A stretch of DNA of 64,000 nt. It comes from Peptoclostridium acidaminophilum DSM 3953. GTDB taxonomy: Bacteria > Bacillota > Clostridia > Peptostreptococcales > Peptostreptococcaceae. The stretch is from positions 1,805,183 through 1,869,182 of the forward strand of contig NZ_CP007452.1 in NCBI RefSeq assembly GCF_000597865.1, read 5' to 3'. The notes below the pieces were generated by a model that saw only the letters and a program-made list of their open reading frames with translations, did not search any database and had not been told where the DNA came from. The translations under genes were made by a program, and so were the position numbers. Shown here one piece after another: positions 52,061 through 64,000 of this stretch (positions are counted from its first letter, which is position 1; each line of letters begins with the position of its first letter).

Positions 52061-53143
52061 TTACTTCACCTCGTCTTCGTATATTTTGGCTTGTTCACTG
52101 CCATTTATCACCCTAAGAGCTCCTTCATTGAGCGCGCCCATTTCATCTTCACCGGGAACTACAACAACAGGAGCTATGAAGCTCACCATTTCCTTTATAT
52201 AATCAATAAGAAGACTTGAGTAAGCCAGGCCTCCCGTTATGACTATAGCCTGTACATCACCCATGAGAGCTGTAGCCATGGCGCCTATTTCCTTGCCTAT
52301 CTGGTAGCCCATAGCCTCGAATATCAGCTTGGCCTTCTCGTCTCCCGCCTCTATCATCTTTATTACATCTCTTGCATCGTTAGTTCCAAGGTAAGCAACA
52401 AGGCCGCCTTTTCCTTTGATTTTGGGCTTCATCTCTTTTTCAGTATACTTTCCCGAAAAACACATCTTCACAAGGTCTCCCACTGGCAGACCCCCTGTTC
52501 TTTCAGGAGAAAAAGGACCCATCTCATTGGCATTATTGTAGTCTATGTTCTCGCCCTTTCTTACAGGCGCAACGCTTATGCCGCCTCCCAGGTGGGCAAC
52601 CACAAGATTTATTTCATCAAACTCTTTCCCGAGGCTTTTGGCGACTCTTCTGCCTACCGCCTTTATATTCAAAGCATGTCCTTGAGATTTTCTTTCTATT
52701 TCCGGAATACCCGATATTCTCGCCACATCATCAAATTCATCTACGGACACAGGATCTACTATGAAGCTTGGCACACTCTCCATATCCGCTATGGACTTTG
52801 CAATTATGCCGCCCAAATTGGATGCATGCTCTCCTCTTTTGCCTTCTCTCAGGTCCTTAAGCATGGCTTCAGTCACTTTGTATGTGCCTCCAGGAATCGG
52901 AGCAAGCAAGCCCCCTCTTCCTACAACAGCAATCAGATCCTTCGTTGAATAACCCTCTTTTTCAAGCCAGGAGATTATTATATCCTTCCTCATTTCAAAC
53001 TGATCCGCTATATGTTCATACTTTTCAATCTCGCCAGGTGCATGATCCAGATTCTGCTGAATTACATTTTCATTTCCCTTGAAGAGCGCAACCTTCGTTG
53101 AAGTCGAACCCGGATTGATAGCCAAAATATACTCCCTCGCCAC
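52061..53143 (-). CDS. buk: Butyrate kinase (first copy)
   Basis: A 360-residue acyl kinase with [47 protein letters not shown] and VITGGLAYSSLLIDYI. It is the first gene of the energy-conserving cluster. The start is a GTG at 53143 close after GGGGTGG. The ordering kinase-ptb-kinase-ATPase-oxidoreductase would let one transcript supply both steps from acyl-CoA to acid plus ATP. Substrate preference between butyrate and isobutyrate or isovalerate is not readable from sequence. Confidence 0.93.
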   Translation of the reverse strand: MAREYILAINPGSTSTKVALFKGNENVIQQNLDHAPGEIEKYEHIADQFEMRKDIIISWLEKEGYSTKDLIAVVGRGGLLAPIPGGTYKVTEAMLKDLREGKRGEHASNLGGIIAKSIADMESVPSFIVDPVSVDEFDDVARISGIPEIERKSQGHALNIKAVGRRVAKSLGKEFDEINLVVAHLGGGISVAPVRKGENIDYNNANEMGPFSPERTGGLPVGDLVKMCFSGKYTEKEMKPKIKGKGGLVAYLGTNDARDVIKMIEAGDEKAKLIFEAMGYQIGKEIGAMATALMGDVQAIVITGGLAYSSLLIDYIKEMVSFIAPVVVVPGEDEMGALNEGALRVINGSEQAKIYEDEVK

Positions 53144-53293
53144 AAAACCACCCCATATAATTAAGTTTTTATTGCCGCTATTAACTTATATACCTTAAAT
53201 ACCGCATTTATAACTTTTTTAACAATGTGAGAATGCCGAGAAATATTATGGTTTGTCCTGAAAAACGTTTTCAGAAATCGGATATAAAAAAAA

Positions 53294-54586
53294 TCAGAAT
53301 CCGTGTGAATTTGATTGTTGGTTTTTTGATATACTTACATGATATATTGAAAACGAAAAAAATGCAATATCGGGATTCCGGAAGGTTAGTTCGGATCCCA
53401 ATATTGCATTTTTTGGCTCTATTTCAAGTATTTCAACCCCCTCAGGAGCACTAGCTTTGATTTCCGCTTTTGCAAGTTTCGGGTTGTAATCCTGCAAATC
53501 TATGGAGAGCTTTATGTCCTCCTGTTTGAAATTTTTTTTGTACTCCTCTAAATACAATACCTTCACTTTCACCTTTTCCGGAATATTGTTTTTAGAAATG
53601 TCTAAATTTTGTATGTTGTTCAAGAAACTAATTCTTTCTTTGGAAATATACAAATTTTCGACAATGACTTTCGAAACGTCGATTTCGACTTTAATTTTTT
53701 GAACATCAGAGCTTACATTCTCAGGCAACATGAGCTCAACTTCAATATTCTTGTCCAAATATGCATCCGATATGCTTATCGGCTTTGTTGAAATCTTTTG
53801 AATCTTATCAATATCCCCGCTATCTCCAGATATGATTACAAATTCCGGTTGTGCCTTGAGGCTTTTTATCTTATAGCTATCTGGCGCTTCACCTCTGGTC
53901 ACTATTTCTACAGGAACCTTTTTCTCCGCCTTGATTCCCAGGCTCACATATGCAGTCTTGTTGCTAAGCTGCACATGCTCAACCTCCTTGCCCTGGCTGT
54001 CCACCGGCACAAGTGAGTATTTCGAGCTGAAATTGCTCTTCTTGTCTTTTATGTCGACCTTGCAGACTACGCGCACGACCTTTGATACAAGTGATTTTGG
54101 CCCCTCTATAAAAGTATACTCCGGGTCTATTTGCATATCCGAAACCACAACTCCAGCTTCGGCGCTCTTGTCTATGATTATCTCAATATTTTTCTTCTGG
54201 ACGCTTAGCTCTTCCATTTCCACGACAAGCTTGTCGGGGATTATAGTTGCCGTGACACCGCTTGGCACCTGGGCAGTGATTTCAACCACATTTTTGCCCG
54301 CATGCGGATTTTTCACATAGCCCGCAAGATAGAGATCCTCTTTTTCTATGTCCTTTAGTATGGACCTTCTGCCCCTTACGGTGAGCTTCACATCAAGGCT
54401 GCTCTCCGGCGAAATTATAAGCTCCTGATTTTTAATGTCCTGCGCATTTGATATAGCCGGCACAATGCTCGAAAAATCCCGAGTAATAATAGGATCAACC
54501 TCCGCCATGACATAAACCCACATCAAAAATGCGAAAGCCAGTGAAATAAGCTTTATCTTCGTATTTCTTCGCAACAAATCCATCAT
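53294..54586 (-). CDS. cdaR: CdaR, YbbR-repeat regulator of CdaA
   Basis: A 430-residue membrane-anchored extracytoplasmic protein. One N-terminal helix (KLISLAFAFLMWVYVMAE) is followed by four YbbR-like beta domains; typical strands include SLDVKLTVRGRRSILKDI and DSYKIKSLKAQPEFVIISG. CdaR binds and tunes the c-di-AMP cyclase CdaA. It overlaps the cdaA stop by one base. The last 35 residues of the frame are odd: a terminator hairpin (53356-53413) lies inside them, so the true end may be earlier through a frameshift near a six-A run. Confidence 0.88.
   Translation of the reverse strand: MMDLLRRNTKIKLISLAFAFLMWVYVMAEVDPIITRDFSSIVPAISNAQDIKNQELIISPESSLDVKLTVRGRRSILKDIEKEDLYLAGYVKNPHAGKNVVEITAQVPSGVTATIIPDKLVVEMEELSVQKKNIEIIIDKSAEAGVVVSDMQIDPEYTFIEGPKSLVSKVVRVVCKVDIKDKKSNFSSKYSLVPVDSQGKEVEHVQLSNKTAYVSLGIKAEKKVPVEIVTRGEAPDSYKIKSLKAQPEFVIISGDSGDIDKIQKISTKPISISDAYLDKNIEVELMLPENVSSDVQKIKVEIDVSKVIVENLYISKERISFLNNIQNLDISKNNIPEKVKVKVLYLEEYKKNFKQEDIKLSIDLQDYNPKLAKAEIKASAPEGVEILEIEPKNAILGSELTFRNPDIAFFSFSIYHVSISKNQQSNSHGF
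53356..53413 (-). terminator. Terminator overlapping the 3' end of cdaR
   Basis: Long arms, AATGCAATATTGGGATCCGA and TCCGGAATCCCGATATTGCA on the minus strand, with a T7-like run at 53362-53356. It lies 60 bases before the annotated stop codon. Confidence 0.85.
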
Positions 54587-55437
54587 TACAAGGACCTTCC
54601 TTTGTTCAGAATCTTTTCTATTCCAGATTCTCCTTTTTTGAATATTTTTTTCGCTTCCCCCTCAGGCTTCAAATCTTTTTCCAGAAGCTCAACAAGCTGC
54701 TCCATATTAAGGTTTCTTCTGAGCTTGCCTTCCCGGGCAACCGAGACGGCTCCGTTTTCTTCAGATACAATTACAGCTATGGCATCCGACATCTCGCTTA
54801 TGCCCATTCCCGCCCTGTGCCTCGTTCCCAGCTCCTTGCTTATATTCTTATTGTCAGAAAGCGGCAAAAAGCACCCTGCTGCTGTTATTCTGCTCCCTCT
54901 TATTACAAGCGCACCATCATGAAGCGGCGTATTTGGTATGAATATGTTTATAAGCAGCTGCCTTGTAATTACAGAGTCTATTCTTGTTCCGGTCTGTATT
55001 ATCTCGTTAAGCCCAGTCTCCCTTTCCATTACAATAAGAGCCCCTATCTTCTGCCTTGAGAGCGAAAATGCCGCCTCCCCTATTTCTTCTATTGCCGCGC
55101 TCACGTCCTGTTCGTTTTCAAGTCCCATAAACGACTTGTCTATGAACTTTGTTCTTCCTATGTATTCAAGCGCGCGCCTGAGCTCGGGCTGGAATACTAT
55201 AAGCAGGGCTATAACTCCAACAGTCATTGTGTTCTTTAATATCCAGCTGAGCACATGCAGCTGCAGCAGCTCGCTTAGCTTAGTTGCAACCACAAGCACA
55301 AGTATGCCTTTTATAAGCTGCTCGGCCCTTGTCTCCTTTATAAGCATGTATAACCTGTATGAAATATAGGCCACTATCAGTATGTCCAAAACATCAAGAA
55401 AACCTATATTCATTATTATGTCTTTAAGTTCCCACAA
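54586..55437 (-). CDS. cdaA: Diadenylate cyclase CdaA
   Basis: A 283-residue membrane enzyme that makes c-di-AMP from two ATP, for potassium and cell-wall control. Three N-terminal membrane segments (residues about 14-90) precede the DAC domain with FQPELRRALEYIGR, HDGALVIRGSRITAAGCF and ELGTRHRAGMGISE, which contain the DGA and RHR active-site motifs. The start is a TTG at 55437 nine bases after GGGAGA, judged against the short N-terminus of Bacillus CdaA; an ATG at 55413 is the alternative. cdaR follows directly; glmM, its usual neighbour in Bacillus, is elsewhere in this window. Confidence 0.95.
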   Translation of the reverse strand: MWELKDIIMNIGFLDVLDILIVAYISYRLYMLIKETRAEQLIKGILVLVVATKLSELLQLHVLSWILKNTMTVGVIALLIVFQPELRRALEYIGRTKFIDKSFMGLENEQDVSAAIEEIGEAAFSLSRQKIGALIVMERETGLNEIIQTGTRIDSVITRQLLINIFIPNTPLHDGALVIRGSRITAAGCFLPLSDNKNISKELGTRHRAGMGISEMSDAIAVIVSEENGAVSVAREGKLRRNLNMEQLVELLEKDLKPEGEAKKIFKKGESGIEKILNKGRSL

Positions 55438-55564
55438 CGCAATCTTCTCCCTTTCAAAAACTCTTAGCCACTAGAGCCTCCCTATGGCTTATTATTATCT
55501 ACACTTATTATATTAATAGTTGCATTCAAATTTGTAAACAACCGCAGGAAATATGACGGACATA

Positions 55565-55601
55565 AAAAAAAAAGAGCACTATCTGAAATAGAACTCTCTT
55601 C
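55565..55601 (-). terminator. Terminator after the rRNA/tRNA operon
   Basis: AGAG..CTAT and ATAG..CTCT stems with small internal mismatches and a T10 run on the minus strand, just after tRNA-Gly(TCC). Confidence 0.85.
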
Positions 55602-55609
55602 TTTGTTAA

Positions 55610-55683
55610 TGGAGCGGGTGAAGGGGATCGAACCCTCGCAACCGGCTTGGAAGGCCGGGGCTCTACCACTGAGCTACACCCGC
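55610..55683 (-). tRNA. tRNA-Gly(TCC)
   Basis: 74 bases including encoded CCA; anticodon loop CTTCCAA. Acceptor arms GCGGGTG/CACCCGC pair fully. Last gene of the tRNA cluster. Confidence 0.96.
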
Positions 55684-55688
55684 ATGTT

Positions 55689-55763
55689 TGGAGCGGAAGA
55701 CGGGATTTGAACCCGCGACCCTCGCCTTGGCAAGGCGATGCTCTACCACTGAGCCACTTCCGC
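55689..55763 (-). tRNA. tRNA-Gly(GCC)
   Basis: 75 bases including CCA; anticodon loop TTGCCAA; acceptor GCGGAAG/CTTCCGC. Confidence 0.96.
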
Positions 55764-55790
55764 ATTTTCCAAAATTTTTAAGTTTTTTTG

Positions 55791-55874
55791 TGGTGCGGGT
55801 GGAGGGACTTGAACCCCCACGTACTGGACACTAGATCCTAAGTCTAGCGCGTCTGCCAATTCCGCCACACCCGC
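55791..55874 (-). tRNA. tRNA-Leu(TAG)
   Basis: 84 bases with a long variable arm, CCA encoded; anticodon loop CTTAGGA; first tRNA after an internal promoter. Confidence 0.96.
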
Positions 55875-55917
55875 ATATTGAATGCTGCATACTGTATTTG
55901 TTGCTTTTACATTAAAC

Positions 55918-55946
55918 ATTTTACAACTTCTCGACTTGTTTGTCAA
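55918..55946 (-). promoter_or_regulatory. Internal promoter between tRNA-Tyr and tRNA-Leu
   Basis: TTGACA (55946-55941), 17 bases, TAAAAT (55923-55918) on the minus strand; it would drive tRNA-Leu, Gly, Gly apart from the rRNA operon. Confidence 0.7.
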
Positions 55947-55953
55947 GTTTTTT

Positions 55954-56038
55954 TGGTGGAGGGAGCTGGATTCGAACCAGCGAAGGCGTTGCCAACAGAT
56001 TTACAGTCTGCCCCCTTTAGCCACTCGGGAATCCCTCC
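55954..56038 (-). tRNA. tRNA-Tyr(GTA)
   Basis: 85 bases with long variable arm and CCA; anticodon loop CTGTAAA. Confidence 0.96.
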
Positions 56039-56049
56039 GATTAAATTAA

Positions 56050-56125
56050 TGGAGCTGGTGATGGGACTTGAACCCGCAACCTACTGATTACAAGTCAGTT
56101 GCTCTGCCAATTGAGCTACACCAGC
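56050..56125 (-). tRNA. tRNA-Thr(TGT)
   Basis: 76 bases including CCA; anticodon loop CTTGTAA; acceptor GCTGGTG/CACCAGC. Confidence 0.96.
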
Positions 56126-56131
56126 TCATTA

Positions 56132-56208
56132 TGGCGATCCGGAAGGGGCTCGAACCCTCGACCTCCAGCGTGACAGGCTGGCATTCTAACCAACTGAACT
56201 ACCGGACC
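56132..56208 (-). tRNA. tRNA-Asp(GTC)
   Basis: 77 bases including CCA; anticodon loop CTGTCAC; acceptor GGTCCGG/CCGGATC. Confidence 0.96.
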
Positions 56209-56214
56209 AAATAT

Positions 56215-56290
56215 TGGTGGGAGCAACAGGGCTCGAACCTGTGACCCCCTGCTTGTAAGGCAGATGCTCTCCCAGCTGAGCTATGCTCCC
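56215..56290 (-). tRNA. tRNA-Val(TAC)
   Basis: 76 bases including CCA; anticodon loop CTTACAA; acceptor GGGAGCA/TGCTCCC. Confidence 0.96.
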
Positions 56291-56306
56291 ACTTTTATGA
56301 AACTAA

Positions 56307-56381
56307 TGGTGACCCTACCGGGGTTCGAACCCGGGTTACCGCCGTGAAAGGGCGGTGTCTTAACCGCTTGACCATAGGGCC
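56307..56381 (-). tRNA. tRNA-Glu(TTC)
   Basis: 75 bases including CCA; anticodon loop CTTTCAC; first tRNA after 5S rRNA. Confidence 0.96.
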
Positions 56382-56388
56382 TTATTAA

Positions 56389-56504
56389 CTGGCCATGTCC
56401 TACTCTCCCGGGACCCTTCGATCCAAGTACCCTCGGCGCTAAGGAGCTTAACTTCTGTGTTCGGCATGGGAACAGGTGTAGCCTCCTTGCTGTAATGACC
56501 AGAT
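56389..56504 (-). rRNA. rrf: 5S ribosomal RNA
   Basis: About 116 bases with the conserved loop CCATGCCGAACACAGAAGTT and the terminal stem TCTGGTCATT/ATGGCCAG. Boundaries are accurate to a few bases. It lies about 95 bases from the 23S 3' end. Confidence 0.95.
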
Positions 56505-56599
56505 TGTCCTTGCGGACCTTTACTATTTTAGCACGGCACACCGTGTTTGTCAATAGCTTTTTGAAGGTTTGCACCCTCAAAACTGCATGCTTTAGACTT

Positions 56600-59510
<2,911 letters not shown>

Positions 59511-59591
59511 ATTTATATCTAAAGCTATGCAGTTTTCAAGGTACAAACTTAATTGAAGGTATTAAACCCTCAAGACTAAACAGCAGGCTAT

Positions 59592-61127
<1,536 letters not shown>

Positions 61128-61268
61128 AGAAATCCTTGGGACTATGTCCCTTTAGCTCACTTTGACATCTTGCGATGTCTCACTGACTTTAAATAATTTC
61201 GATGGCTTTGCCATCTTTAAAAAATAAACCTGCTGTTTAGTTTTCAAGGTTCAATTTGCGACTTGATT

Positions 61269-61297
61269 ATCTTATCACTTCAAGCTCTTCAAGTCAA
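61269..61297 (-). promoter_or_regulatory. rRNA operon promoter P2
   Basis: TTGACT (61297-61292), 17 bases, TAAGAT (61274-61269) on the minus strand, about 140 bases before 16S. A CCTTGAAAACT leader element follows. Confidence 0.75.
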
Positions 61298-61374
61298 CAC
61301 TTTTTTTCGTTTCTTTTTATTTCTTTTTTGCTGCTCTTCGTTTCGTTTTGCTGCCGCTCTCAGCGACATAGACT

Positions 61375-61403
61375 AATATACCAGCTTTCATATTCTTCGT
61401 CAA
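61375..61403 (-). promoter_or_regulatory. rRNA operon promoter P1
   Basis: TTGACG (61403-61398), 17 bases, TATATT (61380-61375), about 106 bases upstream of P2, the usual tandem layout. The remaining 61404-61552 is AT-rich and shows no gene. Confidence 0.8.
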
Positions 61404-61552
61404 CACATTTCATCAACTTTTTTTATGAATCTTATTTTCCCAAACTAAATGTTTTGTTAAGTCTTTATGCGTTCGCCCTTAATCCGAACTCAGTGCTTCA
61501 TTTTTTGCATGTTGGTTCATATTTGCACGCGCTGCATCTTTTCAAAACTAAA

Positions 61553-61604
61553 GGGATGGCATTTGCGGTCTTTGCATCAGTCAAAGCCGCCATATGGCCA
61601 TCCC
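61553..61604 (-). terminator. Hairpin after thrB, probable terminator
   Basis: GGGATGGC/GCCATCCC outer arms and an inner GCGGCTTTG/CAAAGACCGC stem, followed by TTTAGTTTT on the minus strand. The inner stem contains mismatches. Confidence 0.7.
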
Positions 61605-61638
61605 CTCAGTCGGGTGGAAATCTTAACGCTTACTATGT

Positions 61639-62526
61639 TTAGATATTTACCCCGTCATAGTCCGTTTCTAACATCTTTATTTCCCAATTTCCATCTATTT
61701 CTGCCAAATACTTTCTCATGGAACTCTCAAAACCTTCATTGTCAGTCTTCACAACCGCTATAAGCGTAGATCCCGATCCGCTTATGAATTCACCTATAGA
61801 GCCAAGCTTTTTCGCCTCTTCGAAGATTTCATCCATCCCCGTTATCAGATTTTTTCTGTACGGCTGGTGTATCTTATCCTCGAAGCACACTCTTAGCTTG
61901 TCTAGTTCACCCTTGTTCATTGCATTGACAAGCATCGCCACCCTCGAGATGTTGTATACGCAGTCGCTTTTGCCATAGCTCTCAGGCATAACACCTCTTG
62001 CCTTTTCAGTGCTAACCTTAAAACCCGGTATCATGACTGCAAACCTTATCTCTTTTGGCACGTCCACCTTTGAATATGTCACCTTGCCTCCATCATATAT
62101 GGATACTACCATACCGCCCGTTATGGCCGGTACAACGTTGTCCGGGTGGCCCTCAAGCTCAGTTGCCATATCAACTATGTCATCGCACGACATGACCTTG
62201 CCCATTATCTCATTTGCACCTACTATTCCGGCGACAATAGAAGATGCGCTGCTTCCAAGTCCTCTGCTGAGAGGTATATTGCAGCTTTTTATCCTTATCT
62301 TGATACCCTTGCATTTGAAATCATATTTTTCAAACGCATGCAGCATACTTGTGTATACCATGTTTTGTTCAAGCGGCAGCTCCAGCTCCGGGTTGTCCCA
62401 TACAACCTGAACTCCTTCATCTATTGTATCAATCTCTATTTCATTATATAGATTAAGCGCCATTCCTATCGCATCAAATCCTGGCCCCATGTTTGCAGTA
62501 GTTGCCGGAACTTTTATTCTTATCAT
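61639..62526 (-). CDS. thrB: Homoserine kinase
   Basis: A 295-residue GHMP kinase that phosphorylates homoserine for threonine synthesis. The ATP loop PLSRGLGSSASSIVAG and the N-terminal KVPATTANMGPGFDAIGMAL are typical, as is the closing SGSGSTLIAVV. It follows the PheB-type ACT gene by 22 bases; thrA and thrC are not in the window. Confidence 0.95.
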   Translation of the reverse strand: MIRIKVPATTANMGPGFDAIGMALNLYNEIEIDTIDEGVQVVWDNPELELPLEQNMVYTSMLHAFEKYDFKCKGIKIRIKSCNIPLSRGLGSSASSIVAGIVGANEIMGKVMSCDDIVDMATELEGHPDNVVPAITGGMVVSIYDGGKVTYSKVDVPKEIRFAVMIPGFKVSTEKARGVMPESYGKSDCVYNISRVAMLVNAMNKGELDKLRVCFEDKIHQPYRKNLITGMDEIFEEAKKLGSIGEFISGSGSTLIAVVKTDNEGFESSMRKYLAEIDGNWEIKMLETDYDGVNI

Positions 62527-62548
62527 TGTAATTCCTCCAGTAGTTTTT

Positions 62549-62995
62549 TTATTCTACGGCCATGAGCTCTGACTTGAATACTCCGTCAATGTCATGTATC
62601 CTGCTTACCAGCTCATCTATTTCAATTTCAAGATCGCTTATGTCAAGAGTTATGCTGACATTTGCAGCATTGTTTATTGGTATGTCCTGGGATATGGTGA
62701 GTATGTTGCCCTTTAGCTCTGCAAGCTTGTTGAGCACATCCGAAAGTACGCCGGGAGTGTGGTCGAGTATCATTATTATAGTTGCCTTTCTGCCCCGCAT
62801 AGCTTCCGAAACAGCAAAAACATAGTCCTTGTATTTGTAGAAGGTGCTCCTGCTTATTTCCTGAAACTTGCACGCCTGCGTTATTCCCTTTGCCTTTCCC
62901 GTTCGCAGCATATCCTTTGCCTTTACAACCTTTTCAAATACATCAGGCAATATTTCCTTGTCTACTATGAGATAGCCGCTGTTTTTCTCCTTCAT
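62549..62995 (-). CDS. pheB: PheB-type ACT-domain protein (UPF0735)
   Basis: A 148-residue protein with a helical N-terminal part (LPDVFEKVVKAKDMLRTGKAKGITQACK, HTH-like with EISRSTFYKYKDYVF) and a C-terminal ACT domain (ATIIMILDHTPGVLSDVLNKL) that usually binds an amino acid. The family is named after B. subtilis PheB but lacks chorismate mutase activity. In position upstream of thrB it probably regulates the threonine branch. The ATG at 62995 fits the family length; the frame is open to 63124 without support. Confidence 0.9.
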   Translation of the reverse strand: MKEKNSGYLIVDKEILPDVFEKVVKAKDMLRTGKAKGITQACKFQEISRSTFYKYKDYVFAVSEAMRGRKATIIMILDHTPGVLSDVLNKLAELKGNILTISQDIPINNAANVSITLDISDLEIEIDELVSRIHDIDGVFKSELMAVE

Positions 62996-63104
62996 CCATG
63001 TATCCCCCATCCCGCTGTGTTTATCACAGACACAAGTGTACTCTGTATAAAGACTTTGTGATATTATAACACATCTGCCGCGCACACACAACATGCTCTG
63101 ATTA

Positions 63105-63140
63105 GAAAAGAGAGCTTTGCGCATTGCGCAAAGCTCTCTT
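63105..63140 (-). terminator. Terminator after the small Cys-rich gene
   Basis: A near-perfect palindrome with 15-base arms (63109-63123 and 63125-63139) and TTTTCT on the minus strand. It ends the 63170-63364 transcript before the pheB-thrB pair. Confidence 0.85.
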
Positions 63141-63169
63141 AATTGGTTAGTCTGGTTAATCGCTACATT

Positions 63170-63364
63170 TTATTCTTTTCTATGCTGGATTCTAGCCTTC
63201 TTTTTCTTCTCCCAGAGCGTTCTGAGCTTCCTTTCGGCTGGCTGTTCGCTGGCCTCGGTGAACATAGGGCACATTAGGCCCTTCTCCCTGCTTATACATT
63301 CATTGCCACTCAGTTTGCACATGTATACGCCTTTTTCCTTGTCATACTTCTCATTCTTGCACAT
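63170..63364 (-). CDS. Small four-cysteine protein, function unknown
   Basis: A 64-residue protein with Cys at 2, 16, 23 and 32 (MCKNEK, YMCKLSGNEC, LMCPMF), followed by a highly basic helical tail (KLRTLWEKKKKARIQHRKE). The cysteines could bind zinc or a cluster and the tail nucleic acid. I do not recognise the family. AGGTGGAGG lies upstream of the ATG and a terminator follows, so it is probably expressed on its own between proB and pheB. Confidence 0.6.
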   Translation of the reverse strand: MCKNEKYDKEKGVYMCKLSGNECISREKGLMCPMFTEASEQPAERKLRTLWEKKKKARIQHRKE

Positions 63365-63456
63365 ATGACATCCTCCACCTTTCAGACTATCTAACCTGTC
63401 CGCTGCCGATTACCCGTATTGTCTGCCGTAATAGTATACGCTTTATGCCGCGAAAG

Positions 63457-64000
63457 CTATCTGTGCGACGGAGCCACAAAATGAGTCCCTACGTTCCTGC
63501 CCTCAAGTATGTCGTAGAGTATTTCAGGATTGTCTCCGTTTGCTATTATAGTGTCAATACCGTTCTCGTACGCTATGCTTGCCGCCTTTATCTTTGTTAT
63601 CATGCCACCTGTTCCAAGAGCTGAGCCCTTGCCGGAAGCCAGATTTTCTATGTCCTCTGTAATATCGTCAACACGCGATATCAGCCTTGCATCAGGATTT
63701 GTTTTCGGATTGCCCGTATAAAGACCGTCGATATCCGAAAGCAAAATCAGAAGGTCCGCATCTATGAGCGCTGCCACAGTTGCAGACAGCGTGTCGTTGT
63801 CCCCGAACACTATCTCTTCCGTGGCTATCGTGTCGTTTTCGTTGACTATAGGTATGACGTTCATCTCAAGCAAGGTGTTCATGGTGTTTTGGGCGTTAAC
63901 CCTTGTCCTTTCGGTGTCTGTCACATATTTTGTCAGGAGCACCTGTGACACTATCTGGTTATAGTCGTTGAACATCCTTTGGTATATCTTCATAAGCATC
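63457..64000 (-). CDS. proB: Glutamate 5-kinase (5' end cut by window edge)
   Basis: C-terminal 181 residues of an amino-acid kinase: VIPIVNENDTIATEE, FGDNDTLSATVAALIDADLLILLSDIDGLYTGNP, GTGGMITKIKAASIA. The frame runs off the window edge. Ends without a PUA domain, i.e. the short form of ProB. It makes glutamyl-phosphate for proline synthesis. proA is expected beyond the edge or elsewhere. Confidence 0.93.
   Translation of the reverse strand, partial: MLMKIYQRMFNDYNQIVSQVLLTKYVTDTERTRVNAQNTMNTLLEMNVIPIVNENDTIATEEIVFGDNDTLSATVAALIDADLLILLSDIDGLYTGNPKTNPDARLISRVDDITEDIENLASGKGSALGTGGMITKIKAASIAYENGIDTIIANGDNPEILYDILEGRNVGTHFVAPSHR

Noticed and set aside
62996-63104. T-box or attenuator upstream of pheB-thrB
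   Set aside because: The roughly 110-base leader lacks the T-box sequence and a specifier stem.

Overview
The window looks like a chromosomal piece of an anaerobic, amino-acid-fermenting member of the Clostridia (Peptostreptococcaceae-like). The grounds are the gene content: FtsH/TilS/CoaX/BirA housekeeping genes, Veg, the c-di-AMP cyclase pair, a glmS ribozyme, a ferredoxin-linked 2-oxoacid oxidoreductase with phosphotransacylase and acyl kinases, NADH:rubredoxin-reductase-like and ferritin genes, and apparent use of UGA as selenocysteine. Species cannot be fixed from the sequence alone. Almost every gene lies on the minus strand, so transcription mostly runs from high to low coordinates.

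Layout. 1-14900 is housekeeping: dusB, coaX, birA, a hotdog thioesterase, ftsH, tilS, DUF1934, murI, ddl, a GntR regulator, ispE, veg, a ThiF-like protein, a UPF0489 protein, an RluA-type pseudouridine synthase and an RlmI-like methyltransferase. 15000-24500 holds a divergent NADH:rubredoxin-reductase-like flavoprotein/ferritin pair, a GGDEF protein, an HD hydrolase, an S1-domain protein, a SEC-C protein, a universal stress protein, a PAP2 phosphatase and an SLH-domain exported protein. 24600-29900 is the most unusual part (below). 30000-41600 carries a chemoreceptor, an AEC transporter, aminopeptidase P, a cupin, a GGDEF/EAL protein, a HEAT/glycosyltransferase/ferritin-like operon and a flavin reductase. 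41700-46150 holds glmS with its self-cleaving ribozyme, glmM and a YitT protein. 46500-53150 is an energy-conserving branch: ferredoxin-dependent 2-oxoacid oxidoreductase (four subunits), an ATPase, two butyrate kinases and phosphotransbutyrylase. 53300-55440 is cdaA-cdaR. 55600-61130 is a complete 16S-23S-5S operon followed by eight tRNAs, with tandem promoters at 61269-61403. 61600-64000 has thrB, a PheB-type ACT protein, a small Cys-rich protein and a partial proB.

The central finding is the minus-strand operon at 24600-29724: substrate-binding lipoprotein, ABC permease, ABC ATPase, DsrE-like protein, MerB-like organomercurial lyase homologue and 2-hydroxyacyl-CoA-dehydratase-like (double-cubane cluster) protein. 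Two genes are interrupted by in-frame UGA codons that read through into conserved C-termini and are followed by bacterial-SECIS-like hairpins. In the lyase the UGA gives a Cys-Sec pair at the position of the vicinal Cys pair of MerB, with the counterparts of catalytic Cys96 and Asp99 intact. In the permease the UGA precedes the last membrane helix, and the readthrough frame ends in a TAATG overlap with the ATPase. The lipoprotein has two vicinal Cys pairs. This fits import and cleavage of a thiophilic organometal compound. I recall, without being able to check, that family curators have named such genes sao (selenocysteine-assisted organometal metabolism); I use those symbols tentatively. A dyad operator and a third half-site flank the operon promoter.

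The 2-oxoacid oxidoreductase, Ptb and Buk genes together would turn branched-chain 2-oxoacids from amino acid breakdown into acyl-CoA, acyl-phosphate and then ATP plus short-chain acid.
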